This document shows, piece after piece, positions 26,132 to 34,859 of a stretch of DNA of 64,000 bases. The DNA is from Hyphomicrobiales bacterium. Its GTDB lineage: Bacteria; Pseudomonadota; Alphaproteobacteria; Rhizobiales; Rhizobiaceae. The stretch spans positions 203,484 through 267,483 of the forward strand of contig UEHQ01000008.1 in assembly GCA_900489925.1 (NCBI GenBank). The letters are read 5' to 3'. The translations under genes were made by a program, and so were the position numbers. The number at the start of each line of letters is the position of its first letter. The stretch's first letter is position 1. The notes beneath the pieces were generated by a model, which ran no database searches, had not been told where the DNA came from, and worked only from the letters and a program-made list of their open reading frames with translations.

Positions 26132-28006
26132 TCAATCGACCGACAGACCGCACTCCAACAAAGCCGGGACGCGGTCCCATAGGAAGATCCCACCCACTCC
26201 AATTCTTTGGACATTTGTACGATGCAGATTGGGGATACGCTGGGGGGACCCCACGCCACGTATTTCGAGTAAGTTCTGCAGCTCGAACGTCAATGCCCAT
26301 GAACGTCGAAGATCTCTAACACGCTCGAGTGTCAGGTCCTTTTGAACGTTTGTCGCCTCTACAAAGCGAACAGCTGTCGATCTCGACCTTCCCATTATCA
26401 TCCCGAGCTCAACCTGCGTCATCACGACCCTTCCCCCGATGGACTTAGGTGGCTCAGTTGGAACGACATCTTGAATCTCTCGGGGGTCGACCAGGTAAAG
26501 ATCGCTCACGAGGCCGCGACCAGACGGTGGCCCTCGCGAGATTTGGATCTTCCCATCGAAGATGGCCCAAAAAATCTTGGACCATGACACCTCCAAGCCG
26601 ACGTCCAGCGCGAACCGAGCAGAGGCAAGGGAAAGCCCGCACTTCCCCGTGCTGAGCTTGGGCAAGAACGCGAAAAGGTCGGCGGACGCTTTCTCATCGG
26701 GTGTGGCGAACCCGTACCGCGTAAGAGTGGGAACTAGATGCGGCAGGAGCCCGGCAAAATATAGCTCGTGCACGTCGATAATGGGCAATCCCAGAATGTT
26801 TGACGCCCTCTGAGCCTCAGGAATTGCCCGGAGGATCTTAACGGCCGTATCTACACAATCATGGGATTGATCCGGCGTCTCATGCCTTGATCGGATCAGT
26901 TTCAGCAACTCTACCCGGGGACGTCGCAATGGCGCACCGCTTTGCTTCACCCAGCTGCTTTTACTTGCTGAGCGATTCGAGTCGCCATTCGCGGCAGATG
27001 CCCGAGCGTTGCGAACCAGAGTTAGAGCGCGCAGAGTGCGAACAGTCCCCCGCAAGCTTCTGGATAGGGTTCCGTCGTTCTGCAGTTGCCAAAGCGACAC
27101 AGCTCTCGCGTCACCTGGAACTGAGGTTGCTTCTCCTGCTAGCAAGATGAATGCTTCTGGCCATCCTAAAAGCGCCCTCGCCGCTTGTGTCAAGAATTTG
27201 GGCTCGATTGCGGCGCGTCGGGGCGCCGCGTTGATGTTAAGCTGGGAGAGTGCAGCTATCCGTACCGCAAACTGAAACAAATCGCTGCGCGACGAACCAG
27301 ATATCGGAAGTCTCCACTTCGCGAAATCCGCATCTGATACTTCCGGGTTCACGAGATCTGTGAAAAAATTGAGTGCCTCGTCGTCATTTGTAACCACCAA
27401 AGGCTGCGGAAAATCCCGCAAATCGACGCTTCGAAATGGGCATTGCTCACAGAAGTTTATTCCGACTGTCTTACTCCAGCCCAGCGCGTTTGAGCAGGAG
27501 GGGCACTCTGACAAAAGAGTTTCGCGCGTGCCAGGGTCAAAGCTCAATGGGCGCAATGACCAGATTGCGCGCTGATAGTTCTTCTCCGAGAGTGCGCGAG
27601 GTGACACCCGCCGGACATTGCTGATGTGCGCTCGTTGGATCCGATGCCCAAAGAAGGATACATGTTCTCTTCCTCGCGCTTGTGTCTGCTTCAAAATTTC
27701 TTCGAGTTGAACTGAATTGGGTCGAATTCCCAGCACATCCACGATGCGCCCCACTTCTCCGGAATCGGACAGGGACGTGAACGCTGACAGACCTCTAAAC
27801 GTGCGCGGCTGTATAAGCTTTATCACGTGGCGCGTGTCAGGTAGGCCATTCTCGACGGCGGCCCGCAACACCGTGTCACGGAAAAACTCGCCGACCGCGA
27901 GCTGAGCAGGTACGGCTAAGACCTTGCCCAGCAGGGGGTACCTACGCAGCCAGTAGGTAGCGTCGGCGGAAGTGGTTGCAGCATCTTGATCGTTATTTTG
28001 CGGCAT
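26132..28006 (-). CDS. tniQ: TniQ/TnsD-family target-selection protein (first paralogue)
   Basis: A 624-aa TniQ-domain protein. The N-terminus contains WLRRYPLLGKVLAVPAQLAVGEFF; the zinc-finger block SECPSCSNALGW...NFCEQCPFRSVDLRDF spans about residues 165-200. The C-terminal half, with a probable helix-turn-helix (TQVELGMIMGRSRSTAVRFVEA near residue 535), is of TnsD length and is expected to bind a target site. The start overlaps the tnsC stop by 14 nt. In Tn7-like elements such a protein recruits TnsC to DNA. Having two long paralogues is unusual and may allow two distinct targets. Confidence 0.87.
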   Translation of the reverse strand: MPQNNDQDAATTSADATYWLRRYPLLGKVLAVPAQLAVGEFFRDTVLRAAVENGLPDTRHVIKLIQPRTFRGLSAFTSLSDSGEVGRIVDVLGIRPNSVQLEEILKQTQARGREHVSFFGHRIQRAHISNVRRVSPRALSEKNYQRAIWSLRPLSFDPGTRETLLSECPSCSNALGWSKTVGINFCEQCPFRSVDLRDFPQPLVVTNDDEALNFFTDLVNPEVSDADFAKWRLPISGSSRSDLFQFAVRIAALSQLNINAAPRRAAIEPKFLTQAARALLGWPEAFILLAGEATSVPGDARAVSLWQLQNDGTLSRSLRGTVRTLRALTLVRNARASAANGDSNRSASKSSWVKQSGAPLRRPRVELLKLIRSRHETPDQSHDCVDTAVKILRAIPEAQRASNILGLPIIDVHELYFAGLLPHLVPTLTRYGFATPDEKASADLFAFLPKLSTGKCGLSLASARFALDVGLEVSWSKIFWAIFDGKIQISRGPPSGRGLVSDLYLVDPREIQDVVPTEPPKSIGGRVVMTQVELGMIMGRSRSTAVRFVEATNVQKDLTLERVRDLRRSWALTFELQNLLEIRGVGSPQRIPNLHRTNVQRIGVGGIFLWDRVPALLECGLSVD

Positions 28007-29042
28007 CGAAATACTTCATCCACTTGTCTCCAAACCCCTTTTCGTCCACAGCGACCCTTACTTTGCAGTCCCGCTCGATCTCCTCATCGTTCAATTTCAG
28101 AAAGGGGTTGTACAAGCACATCTCGATATCCAACGCATATTCGTCGATGGACTGAACCAAGTCTGGGACCTCGATGCGAGAGGATTTTCTCTCGGATGCG
28201 AGGATCGCAGCATCACGGACAATATTCGAGAGTACGCCAAGGCGCCCCTGTGAGGCGTAGTACAAGCGAAGAAGTGCATAATCCTCGGCAAGCCCACTTT
28301 CCTCGTCGAGAATTCCGGTTTCCAGCATAAGGAGCTCCAGACCAACCAAGAATTTTCGGAACTCGTCGCGGTCCCTATCAAGCCGCAACGGCATGATATC
28401 CAGGCTTTTCGCTCGGTTTTTGAGCTGCATATTCTTGAGGATTGCGTTTCTTGCGTAGTACAGGCCCGTGAACACGATCGGCAAGCCGTGTTCCATCATC
28501 GATTTCACCGTATCTTGGATGTCGGTAGCCTGTTTCTGGCTCTCAGCGTCCGCCTTTTTAGTCAGCTGATCGAAATTATCGAGTACCAACAGTTCGGTGC
28601 CAGCGCTCTGCATGACCTGCTCAGCGCGACGTATCCTGTCGAGAACATTCTCGCCTTTTATCTGAGGAGTTCCATCGTCCAAAGCTACCAGGAGCTTCGT
28701 GCCAAAATCCCCGAGTGTCGCTTTCGGTGGAACCTTGACGTACAGGTATTTCTTCTGAAGCCTCTTCACTTGATCGTCTGGAACACTTTCTGGGAATTCG
28801 CCGCTTCTCCGAAGCTCCGGCAGAATGTGGTGCGAAAAGTACATTTTATTTACGATGTGTGACTTTCCGCAGTGACTTGCCGAGAGCAGATGTGCCCCGA
28901 GTGCCTCAGTGTCCCAACGGGATGCGCGCTTCGCGGACCGGAGCTTATCCATGTACTTCATCGCCTTTTCGGCTTTGGAATGCACTACGATCCATTCCTT
29001 GAAGAGAGACATGATCTGGCCACTTTCAATACGTCCTGTCAT
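27993..29042 (-). CDS. tnsC: TnsC-like AAA+ transposition regulator
   Basis: A 349-aa TniB/TnsC-type ATPase. The Walker A is HCGKS in LLSASHCGKSHIVNKM (about residues 53-60), the Walker B is ELLVLDNFDQL near residue 145, and SMMEHGLPIVFTGL follows as the sensor region. In Tn7 TnsC links target selectors to the TnsAB transposase. The ATG at 29042 overlaps the stop of the 67-aa ORF upstream (ATGA). It precedes the first tniQ with a 14-nt overlap, consistent with one operon. Confidence 0.88.
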   Translation of the reverse strand: MTGRIESGQIMSLFKEWIVVHSKAEKAMKYMDKLRSAKRASRWDTEALGAHLLSASHCGKSHIVNKMYFSHHILPELRRSGEFPESVPDDQVKRLQKKYLYVKVPPKATLGDFGTKLLVALDDGTPQIKGENVLDRIRRAEQVMQSAGTELLVLDNFDQLTKKADAESQKQATDIQDTVKSMMEHGLPIVFTGLYYARNAILKNMQLKNRAKSLDIMPLRLDRDRDEFRKFLVGLELLMLETGILDEESGLAEDYALLRLYYASQGRLGVLSNIVRDAAILASERKSSRIEVPDLVQSIDEYALDIEMCLYNPFLKLNDEEIERDCKVRVAVDEKGFGDKWMKYFDAAK

Positions 29043-29242
29043 TTGCGGCCCCGGTCGCTGTTGCTGGAGGAAACCTGACCGAAGCTTCGCCCGCGTTCCG
29101 CTAAGCGCTCACTGAGAACGGAAAGCGCGACAGACCCGACTGTGGGGATCTGCGGCAAGATTTCGCTGCAGACCAAATCATTTGTTGTAAGGTAATCTGC
29201 TACACTGACGATCTCGTCGTCATCATACGCTTTGTTCGCCAA
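29039..29242 (-). CDS. 67-aa unrecognised protein inside the tns operon
   Basis: A frame from a TTG at 29242, with GGAG about 8 nt upstream, encoding an acidic start (ANKAYDDDEIVSVADYL) and a polar, basic end (SSSNSDRGRK). It sits between tnsB (28 bp away) and tnsC (ATGA overlap). The tight fit argues for translation. No family is recognised; a small accessory factor for TnsB-TnsC is possible. Confidence 0.5.
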   Translation of the reverse strand: MANKAYDDDEIVSVADYLTTNDLVCSEILPQIPTVGSVALSVLSERLAERGRSFGQVSSSNSDRGRK

Positions 29243-29269
29243 GCTCTTTTCTCCATCTTAAGTTGCGTG

Positions 29270-31660
29270 TCAGCTGCGAGAAATTTTGACCTCACCTCTC
29301 ATTTGCTCAAGGATACTGCGGCCATCGCTTATTGGAGGCCGCGGCGCGGGTGCCAGCGCTGCCACGTTCGCGGCAGCTTCGACAGGATCCGGCGACAGAG
29401 CAGCATTTGGTGTCGCCCTGAGATCGATGATAGGTGTCCGATCAACCGCAACCCTTGGCGCGTCGACCTGGGGAGCAGCCTTTGGAGATCGGGCCTTGCG
29501 TCTACTTTTGCCGGTTCTTTGGATAACAACTTGATCGCGTTTGTGCGCGGCCATCTCACGCGAGGAGCTGCGGCCGTCATTTCCGCTCGACGCCGCCCTG
29601 CTGAGGTCAACCGCAACGGACAGATCTACGATCGGCAGCGGCTTGTCCGTAAGTCGCGCCGCGATTGCCGCCTTGTTAATATCGAGGTCGTTGCGCCCGT
29701 AGAACTCTTCGATCTGTTGATTTTTCTGTGCACGCTCTATGACCCGGTGGTCGTAAGTTCCCTGGCGAGTGGCATCGACGTTGGGCATCCTGTAGTATTG
29801 TCCGCGCTTCGGATGATAGATCGAGATCGCGGTCACATCGCTCAACTCAGTGACATCGATCTTCAACTTGCGAGTGTTGTTCTTCTTTTTTGTACCTCGG
29901 GGTCTCGACGTATGTTCACAAAGCTCATCCATGAACAATGTCACGATGATAGGGTCACAAAAGAATTCGTTCCGATACTCGATGCCGGAAGTGGTCATGG
30001 TCCGAGTCTCGCTCCGACCAAAAGCGTTTTCGATGACGTTCATGTCATCAGCCATCGGCCTGTTGTATGTCTCGAACGAGCTTTTCCATACTAGCGCGGG
30101 TGGGAGTTCCAGCTCAGAGTGTACGTCCAAGTGATAGACGGTTGCTATCCAGTCCCAAAGGAGGCGCTGAGCCTGGGGTAGCGTGAACCGAGCGGTCTTT
30201 CGCGGATCTACTTTTGAAACGCCAGGCTTCTCGGGAACTCCGCCATCAGCTTCGTGCCAGAGGCTCGTGTTTAACGTCTGGAAAAACCGTTCGACGATTG
30301 CCTTGTACTGCGGAGTCCGGACGGGCGCGAAAGACACGTTCAACCCGATTGCGGAAGCAGACGATCGCATCGACCGGCCGACGTTCGACAGATCGTTGTC
30401 GACCAACATCCGCTTGAAAAGTCCCCACCCGTCTATTGCCCAGTGGAAAGCCGGATCAGTATTGAGGTAAGCGAGGAAATCTTTCGGCTTTAAGGTCTGC
30501 TTCAGCCCGGCATTTAGCGTCTCCAGAGACGGGCCATCGATTGAAAGCGTCGCGGCCAGAACCATGCGCGAGAAGACGTCGATAACGACGATCAGGTACG
30601 GGCGAAACGTTTCCCCGACAATTTTACCATTTGCGTCAAGAACGATCGTGTGGAGGTCGATCTGAGTAAAGTCCATCACCACACACTCGAGCGGTCTCAG
30701 TGCCGAGACGTGCGGATGAACACCTTCGATCTGTCTGTTGGCGACCTGACGGCCCTCTCGTCTCGCAATATTTTCGAGAGTTGCTTGTCGATCGATCCAA
30801 TTCTGGATCGTCTGATCTGTCGGTGCGGCGAAGCTTCCCGTCTCATCTTTACCTGTGAGGAGAAGATGTTCAACCGTTGGAACAAATTCCGAAGGCGGCA
30901 CAATTGCCGTCGGGCCAGTCTGAGGCGAAGACAGCTGGCGCATTTCATCCCCGAGGAGATCGCCAGCGGAAAGTGCCAATCGACGCTTGCGCTCTCTTGC
31001 GATTTCTCCGTTAAACCACCTTTTGACCGCTTGGGGGGTGGGCTTATGAGGGCTCCAGTACCATTGTTCCGCTGCGCGTTTGTGGGCTAGGACAAAGTCA
31101 ATCCACAAACCTGACCGTCTGTCTCCACCGCTACCGTTCAGAAATACATTGAAAGGCCGAAAGTGCTTTTCTCCGCACTCCCTGGCCAGACGGATTAGCG
31201 TACTAGTGCCAGGCGCTTTTGCGTTCTCTCCGAAATTTCTCTCGTGGATTTCTTTATGATTATCGATGAATTCGTTTATCTTGTCGTGCGAGGCCGAGAT
31301 GGAGTACTCGTCCATGCACCGCACATAGTAATGTTGTATAGTTGCTTTGAGATACTTCTTTTTTCGAGCTTTTACATGCTTCGAATCGCTCGGCAACTCA
31401 GGCTCGAATGCGGCGGGCTCGACGGCAAAGTCCTCTGATGGCTGCGCCGTCTCGTCGGACCGTTTGATCGCGAGGCCCTTGACCCGCATGAACAAGTAGT
31501 CTTTTCGGCCGATATAGTAACGTCCACTTCGGTCAACGCGGTCGAAAACCAGGTCGCCGTTCGGTTTCGCCTTGACGAAGATCGCGGTAAAGCTCTCTGA
31601 CCCTCTTCTCTCCTTGAAGTAGATCTTGTCGCCGGGGCTGGCGTCTACTGGGTTTAGCAT
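29270..31660 (-). CDS. tnsB: TnsB-like DDE transposase (Mu/Tn7 family)
   Basis: A 796-aa protein. N-terminal DNA-binding domains fill about the first 300 residues. The rve catalytic core follows, with first Asp in ECVVMDFTQID (about 325), second Asp in RMLVDNDLSN (about 420) and Glu in QYKAIVERFFQTLN (about 455), an intact DDE set. A Mu-type beta-barrel region comes next, then a low-complexity Pro/Ala-rich tail of about 130 residues, where TnsB usually contacts TnsC. It performs 3'-end cleavage and strand transfer. Its ATG overlaps the stop of the upstream N-terminal duplicate (ATGCTAA). It is longer than Tn7 TnsB (about 700 aa). Confidence 0.9.
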   Translation of the reverse strand: MLNPVDASPGDKIYFKERRGSESFTAIFVKAKPNGDLVFDRVDRSGRYYIGRKDYLFMRVKGLAIKRSDETAQPSEDFAVEPAAFEPELPSDSKHVKARKKKYLKATIQHYYVRCMDEYSISASHDKINEFIDNHKEIHERNFGENAKAPGTSTLIRLARECGEKHFRPFNVFLNGSGGDRRSGLWIDFVLAHKRAAEQWYWSPHKPTPQAVKRWFNGEIARERKRRLALSAGDLLGDEMRQLSSPQTGPTAIVPPSEFVPTVEHLLLTGKDETGSFAAPTDQTIQNWIDRQATLENIARREGRQVANRQIEGVHPHVSALRPLECVVMDFTQIDLHTIVLDANGKIVGETFRPYLIVVIDVFSRMVLAATLSIDGPSLETLNAGLKQTLKPKDFLAYLNTDPAFHWAIDGWGLFKRMLVDNDLSNVGRSMRSSASAIGLNVSFAPVRTPQYKAIVERFFQTLNTSLWHEADGGVPEKPGVSKVDPRKTARFTLPQAQRLLWDWIATVYHLDVHSELELPPALVWKSSFETYNRPMADDMNVIENAFGRSETRTMTTSGIEYRNEFFCDPIIVTLFMDELCEHTSRPRGTKKKNNTRKLKIDVTELSDVTAISIYHPKRGQYYRMPNVDATRQGTYDHRVIERAQKNQQIEEFYGRNDLDINKAAIAARLTDKPLPIVDLSVAVDLSRAASSGNDGRSSSREMAAHKRDQVVIQRTGKSRRKARSPKAAPQVDAPRVAVDRTPIIDLRATPNAALSPDPVEAAANVAALAPAPRPPISDGRSILEQMRGEVKISRS

Positions 31661-32082
31661 TGTGAGCCATTCCCATTATCAGGTCTGCTGCCACCGGAAC
31701 TCGACTTCTCGTTGGAGGCCGAGACTGAATACGCATCCATGCACATTAGGTGGTAAAGCTGTATGATTGCTTTGAGATACTTCTTCCGAGCTTTTAGTTG
31801 ACTTAAATCGCTCGTCAGTTCTGGTTCGAACGTGTCGGCTTCGACCGCAAAACTCTCTGACGGCAGCACCCCGTCGTTTGGCAGCTTTATCGCAAAACCA
31901 TCAGCCCGCATGAGCAAGAATTGTTCCCGGCCGACATAGTAACGTCCACTTCTGTCAACGCGGTCGAAAATCAGGAAGCCACTTGGTTTTTCCCTAACAA
32001 AAGTCGCGGTGAAGCGTTCTGGCCCTTGTCCCTGCATTAAGTGAAATTTGTCGCCGGGGCTGACGTCCAGTGGGGTAAGCAT
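31654..32082 (-). pseudogene. Duplicated N-terminal piece of tnsB, still open and coupled to tnsB
   Basis: 142 codons from the ATG at 32082. The first about 125 residues are closely similar to the tnsB N-terminus (for example SPGDKF / SPGDKI, FDRVDRSGRYY in both, FEPEL-SD, KARKKYLKA-IQ, MDAYSVSAS against MDEYSISAS). After SASNEK it changes to SSSGGSRPDNGNGSQC, which is just the untranslated DNA upstream of tnsB. Sequence before its own ATG also resembles that before tnsB, so this is a tandem partial duplication. No frameshift is seen, and its stop overlaps the tnsB start. It may be an inert relic or a stand-alone DNA-binding domain. Confidence 0.75.
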
Positions 32083-32209
32083 TCCTACACATTCCCTTCT
32101 GCTGGTTTGCAGCCACCGGATCTCGGATATAGGAGATCTGAGCGGCCCTAAGAACGATCGTCCGTCGAGATGGCCCGTTCGGGCCCTCAATTTCCGTGGT
32201 GCTGGTTAG

Positions 32210-32716
32210 CTATTGAGGAAACGCTTTGAAGCGCTCATCGCGAGGCCTATGGATCTCGTGATATTCATCGATCCAACCGGCAATCTTGGAGAGAGCTGTT
32301 TCGCCGTCGGGAATAGGTGTGGTGCTTATGTAGTCCCGCGTCAGAGTGCTCACGAAAGCCTCCACCACACCCTTCGATAGCGGGCTGGCCACGGGCATGA
32401 AGCGTGGCACCAGCCCGGTAGTCATGAACTCGTCGCCACCACCGCTCTCAAAAAAATGTTCGATGGGTTGAAGTTCGCTGGTTGCGCCGAAGCGCTTTTC
32501 GATGGCCTCCAACATCATTTCTTGGGTGTCGGAGTCTGATATCTCGGCATTGGCGATGGCTGACCAAGATATGATTCTTCCGCCGGACTCGTCGATGATA
32601 AATGCGATACAAACCACATCGCCATTCCAGCAGAAGAACTTGAGATGATCGGCGCACCAACGAAAGTTCGGCCGTATCAAGGTATGATCGGAGAAGATAA
32701 ACGCAACGTTCAGCAT
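32210..32716 (-). CDS. Degenerate IS2-like (IS3 family) integrase-core ORF embedded after tnsA
   Basis: 168 aa from the ATG at 32716, with a perfect AGGAGG 6 nt upstream, starting 8 bp after the tnsA stop. It aligns by eye with the catalytic part of IS2-type OrfB: RPNFRWCAD (first Asp kept), EMMLEAIEKRFGA, then KGVVEAFVSTLTRDYIST (Glu kept) and WIDEYHEIH. The second catalytic Asp (normally in DNGS) is replaced within FESGGGDEF, a short deletion follows, and the C-terminal LGYRSPREY is absent. It is therefore predicted catalytically dead. It is either the 3' relic of an IS element that kept an open frame or a co-opted DNA-binding protein of the transposon operon. Confidence 0.65.
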   Translation of the reverse strand: MLNVAFIFSDHTLIRPNFRWCADHLKFFCWNGDVVCIAFIIDESGGRIISWSAIANAEISDSDTQEMMLEAIEKRFGATSELQPIEHFFESGGGDEFMTTGLVPRFMPVASPLSKGVVEAFVSTLTRDYISTTPIPDGETALSKIAGWIDEYHEIHRPRDERFKAFPQ

Positions 32717-32724
32717 TGTGCCTC

Positions 32725-33639
32725 CTACTGCAACGTCATCGTTGCGAGAGCCTGATGTCTGCGGCCAAGGATGGGCGGCATCGCTACCTTGGTGAACTGA
32801 TGGGGTTTCTCGAAGAAATCGATCCATATATGGCCCCGGATGTGCAAGGCGTTCGCGAACTCTCGCCCGTCTGGGCCGCCTCCAAGCGCGTCGATCATTT
32901 GTCCATAAGTGGTGATACCGTCACAATTACCCAGGAAGCGCCATGCGCGCTCGGTCATCGCACGCGACACTTTGGCTGTGTCGTCCATGAGAATTGAAGG
33001 AAGATGGAGGAGATTGAACGGCCGCAAATCCGCCACCTCTTCGACGACATGAAAGTAATAGCCGTTCTTGAGGTAGATCTCCTTCGCGCACTTCAGTTTG
33101 GCTTTGTAATCGGCCTCTTCAGCAGCTTTCTCGGCTGCCCGCTTCGCAGCCCTTGCCAGTTCCAAAGGGTCACGGCCTTCGTAAGGCTTGAGCGTCGCGT
33201 GCTTCGAGGCACCTTTGACCTCGATAATTAGCGCGACGAGGTCCTCGGCGGCTGCGCGAAGTTGGGGCATCTTGAGGGCAGCGATTACAAAGGGCACCCC
33301 GTTTTCAAGCTGTCGTACGAACCATCGCGGGACGACCACTTCAAGGTCAGGGGTGTATTGCCATCTTCCGGCTCCTCCTTTCTTGGGAAATATAAGTGTA
33401 TGGGGCTGCGACATGTACGTGAGTGCACTTGTCGAGAGGTCCAGGAGCGACATGACCAGCAATTCCGCGTCGGACTCGGCGGGCAAGATATGGTTCTTCA
33501 CCTTTGTCGAGTTGTAAATGTGGGTGGTGTTTAGCTTACGACCCGTGACTCCAAACCTGATTGGTCCTCCGTCAGCGGCACGGTACATCCATTGCGACGG
33601 GCCCACGCTGACGCGGGTTCTCTCTAATCTCGTGTCCAT
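32725..33639 (-). CDS. tnsA: TnsA-like endonuclease subunit of a Tn7-like transposase
   Basis: A 304-aa protein. The catalytic domain carries Glu in LPAESDAELLVMSLLDL (about residues 53-60), Asp in WQYTPDLEVVVP (about 97) and the EVK motif in ALIIEVKGAS (about 140), matching the restriction-enzyme-like fold that cleaves 5' ends in Tn7. The C-terminal helical part ends RRHQALATMTLQ. A strong ribosome site AGGAGG precedes the ATG at 33639. It is first in the tns operon, divergent from the HARE-domain gene with 112 bp between. TnsA presence implies cut-and-paste rather than replicative transposition. Confidence 0.87.
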   Translation of the reverse strand: MDTRLERTRVSVGPSQWMYRAADGGPIRFGVTGRKLNTTHIYNSTKVKNHILPAESDAELLVMSLLDLSTSALTYMSQPHTLIFPKKGGAGRWQYTPDLEVVVPRWFVRQLENGVPFVIAALKMPQLRAAAEDLVALIIEVKGASKHATLKPYEGRDPLELARAAKRAAEKAAEEADYKAKLKCAKEIYLKNGYYFHVVEEVADLRPFNLLHLPSILMDDTAKVSRAMTERAWRFLGNCDGITTYGQMIDALGGGPDGREFANALHIRGHIWIDFFEKPHQFTKVAMPPILGRRHQALATMTLQ

Positions 33640-33751
33640 GTCACCTCCTCAACGAGGCCTCGACTGGCGCCGAGGCTCAAATGTTGTAAACTAGAGCTGT
33701 CAGGGTGATTTATCGGAACGACTCACATCCTGTTAGGAAATGGTAGGATGA

Positions 33752-34303
33752 ATGAGGGCGAGAGTCCAATACGGTGGAGAAATGAGAAACTCAGCGGCGG
33801 TCGAGAGCCAGCTCCTCGACGAAAGTGCGATCGGAAAAAGCGACAATGAGCTACTAACTCTCAACGACTCTGATTTTGACGAGGCACTGCAAAAAGCCAT
33901 CCGCATCAACGACGCGAAACGCGAGCAGCTCCGAACCAAAGTAAGGGAGATGCAAGCGGCGCTGAATAAGGCGGACACCATGGACGAGCATCTGAAGCGT
34001 TTGGCAGCCATCAGGCAGCAGCAAAACGACGACACCGTATTAGTTCCGGAAACGCTAGGAACTAGGCAGCGTAAGCGCCGCACCAGCATGGCCTTTAAAG
34101 TGAGGCAGGAAGTCTACCTGATACTGAAGCGCGTTAACCGCCCTCTCAATCGAACCGAGCTTTTACGTGAGCTAACCGGCGCGGGCGTAGAGCTCCCAGC
34201 GCAAAATCCACTGGCTGCGATCACCAAGATCATGTGGAATACCGCAGAGTTTGAATCGACGGGCGGCGGCTACTGGCTGGCCGGAGAGCCCCTTCCAAAT
34301 TAA
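33752..34303 (+). CDS. HARE-type winged-helix protein divergent from tnsA
   Basis: A 183-aa protein. A predicted coiled coil (residues 45-95, EALQKAIRINDAKREQLRTKVREMQ and onward) is followed by a C-terminal domain with the HARE/HB1 wHTH pattern: AFKVRQEVYLILKRVNRPLNRTELLRELTGAGVEL...NPLAAITKIM...FESTGGGYWLAG. HARE domains are small DNA-binding winged helices found in restriction-modification and chromatin proteins. A start at the internal ATG at 33782 is possible. Its 112-bp shared upstream region with tnsA makes it a candidate regulator of transposition; it may equally be cargo. Confidence 0.65.
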   Translation: MRARVQYGGEMRNSAAVESQLLDESAIGKSDNELLTLNDSDFDEALQKAIRINDAKREQLRTKVREMQAALNKADTMDEHLKRLAAIRQQQNDDTVLVPETLGTRQRKRRTSMAFKVRQEVYLILKRVNRPLNRTELLRELTGAGVELPAQNPLAAITKIMWNTAEFESTGGGYWLAGEPLPN

Positions 34304-34859
34304 AAACATTTCCATCGCATTCTGAACGAACAAATGGCGCAGCGCGTCACGGCATTCCATTTCAGCGCAATTCTAAAGGATTTACATTCCAATATGAAGG
34401 ATTGAATCCTTGCAAAACGGAATAAGAAGCATTCCACGACGCGAGTATTACATGCATTGAATCCTTGCCCAAGGAACATTGACTTGCGGTCCCAACGACC
34501 GACATAGGCCCGGATTTCCGCCATCGGAAACGGCTACACCCTCTTCGACGACATGGCATACGCGTGTCCAAAACGTCGGATTGCGGCACTCAAAAACGAA
34601 GCGGGAAATTGTAACGAACGTGAGATAACACCAACGAGTTAGCCCATCACACGGAGGCTATGAGGATGGTTGCAGCCACTAGCCGAATGACAGATCGGTA
34701 TGGTCGACAGCACTCCGCAGCAGTTATTACAGCAAACATTGAAGGCCAGGAAAGCAAGCAGCTTTGGAGCTGCGCGAACCAACGCGGAACGCCTTCAGAC
34801 ACGGAGAGCTCCTAGTTCCTCATGAACTACTCGGTAAAGGGTCCTCATAGTCCATTCGT
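34304..34859. repeat. Gene-free region with repeated CATTCC / TTGAATCCTTGC words
   Basis: No gene is supported. Between about 34318 and 34480 the word CATTC(C/T) recurs (34318, 34353, 34385, 34430) and TTGAATCCTTGC occurs twice (about 34402 and 34457), the first inside the palindrome AAGGATTGAATCCTT. Such spaced short repeats could be TnsB-binding sites of a transposon end. From 34500 to 34860 nothing further is recognised. Confidence 0.35.

Noticed and set aside
24000..34300. CRISPR-associated transposon (CAST)
   Set aside because: tnsABC and tniQ are present, but no cas gene and no array of direct repeats with spacers is seen in the window, and both TniQ proteins are TnsD-sized rather than short Cas-linked forms.
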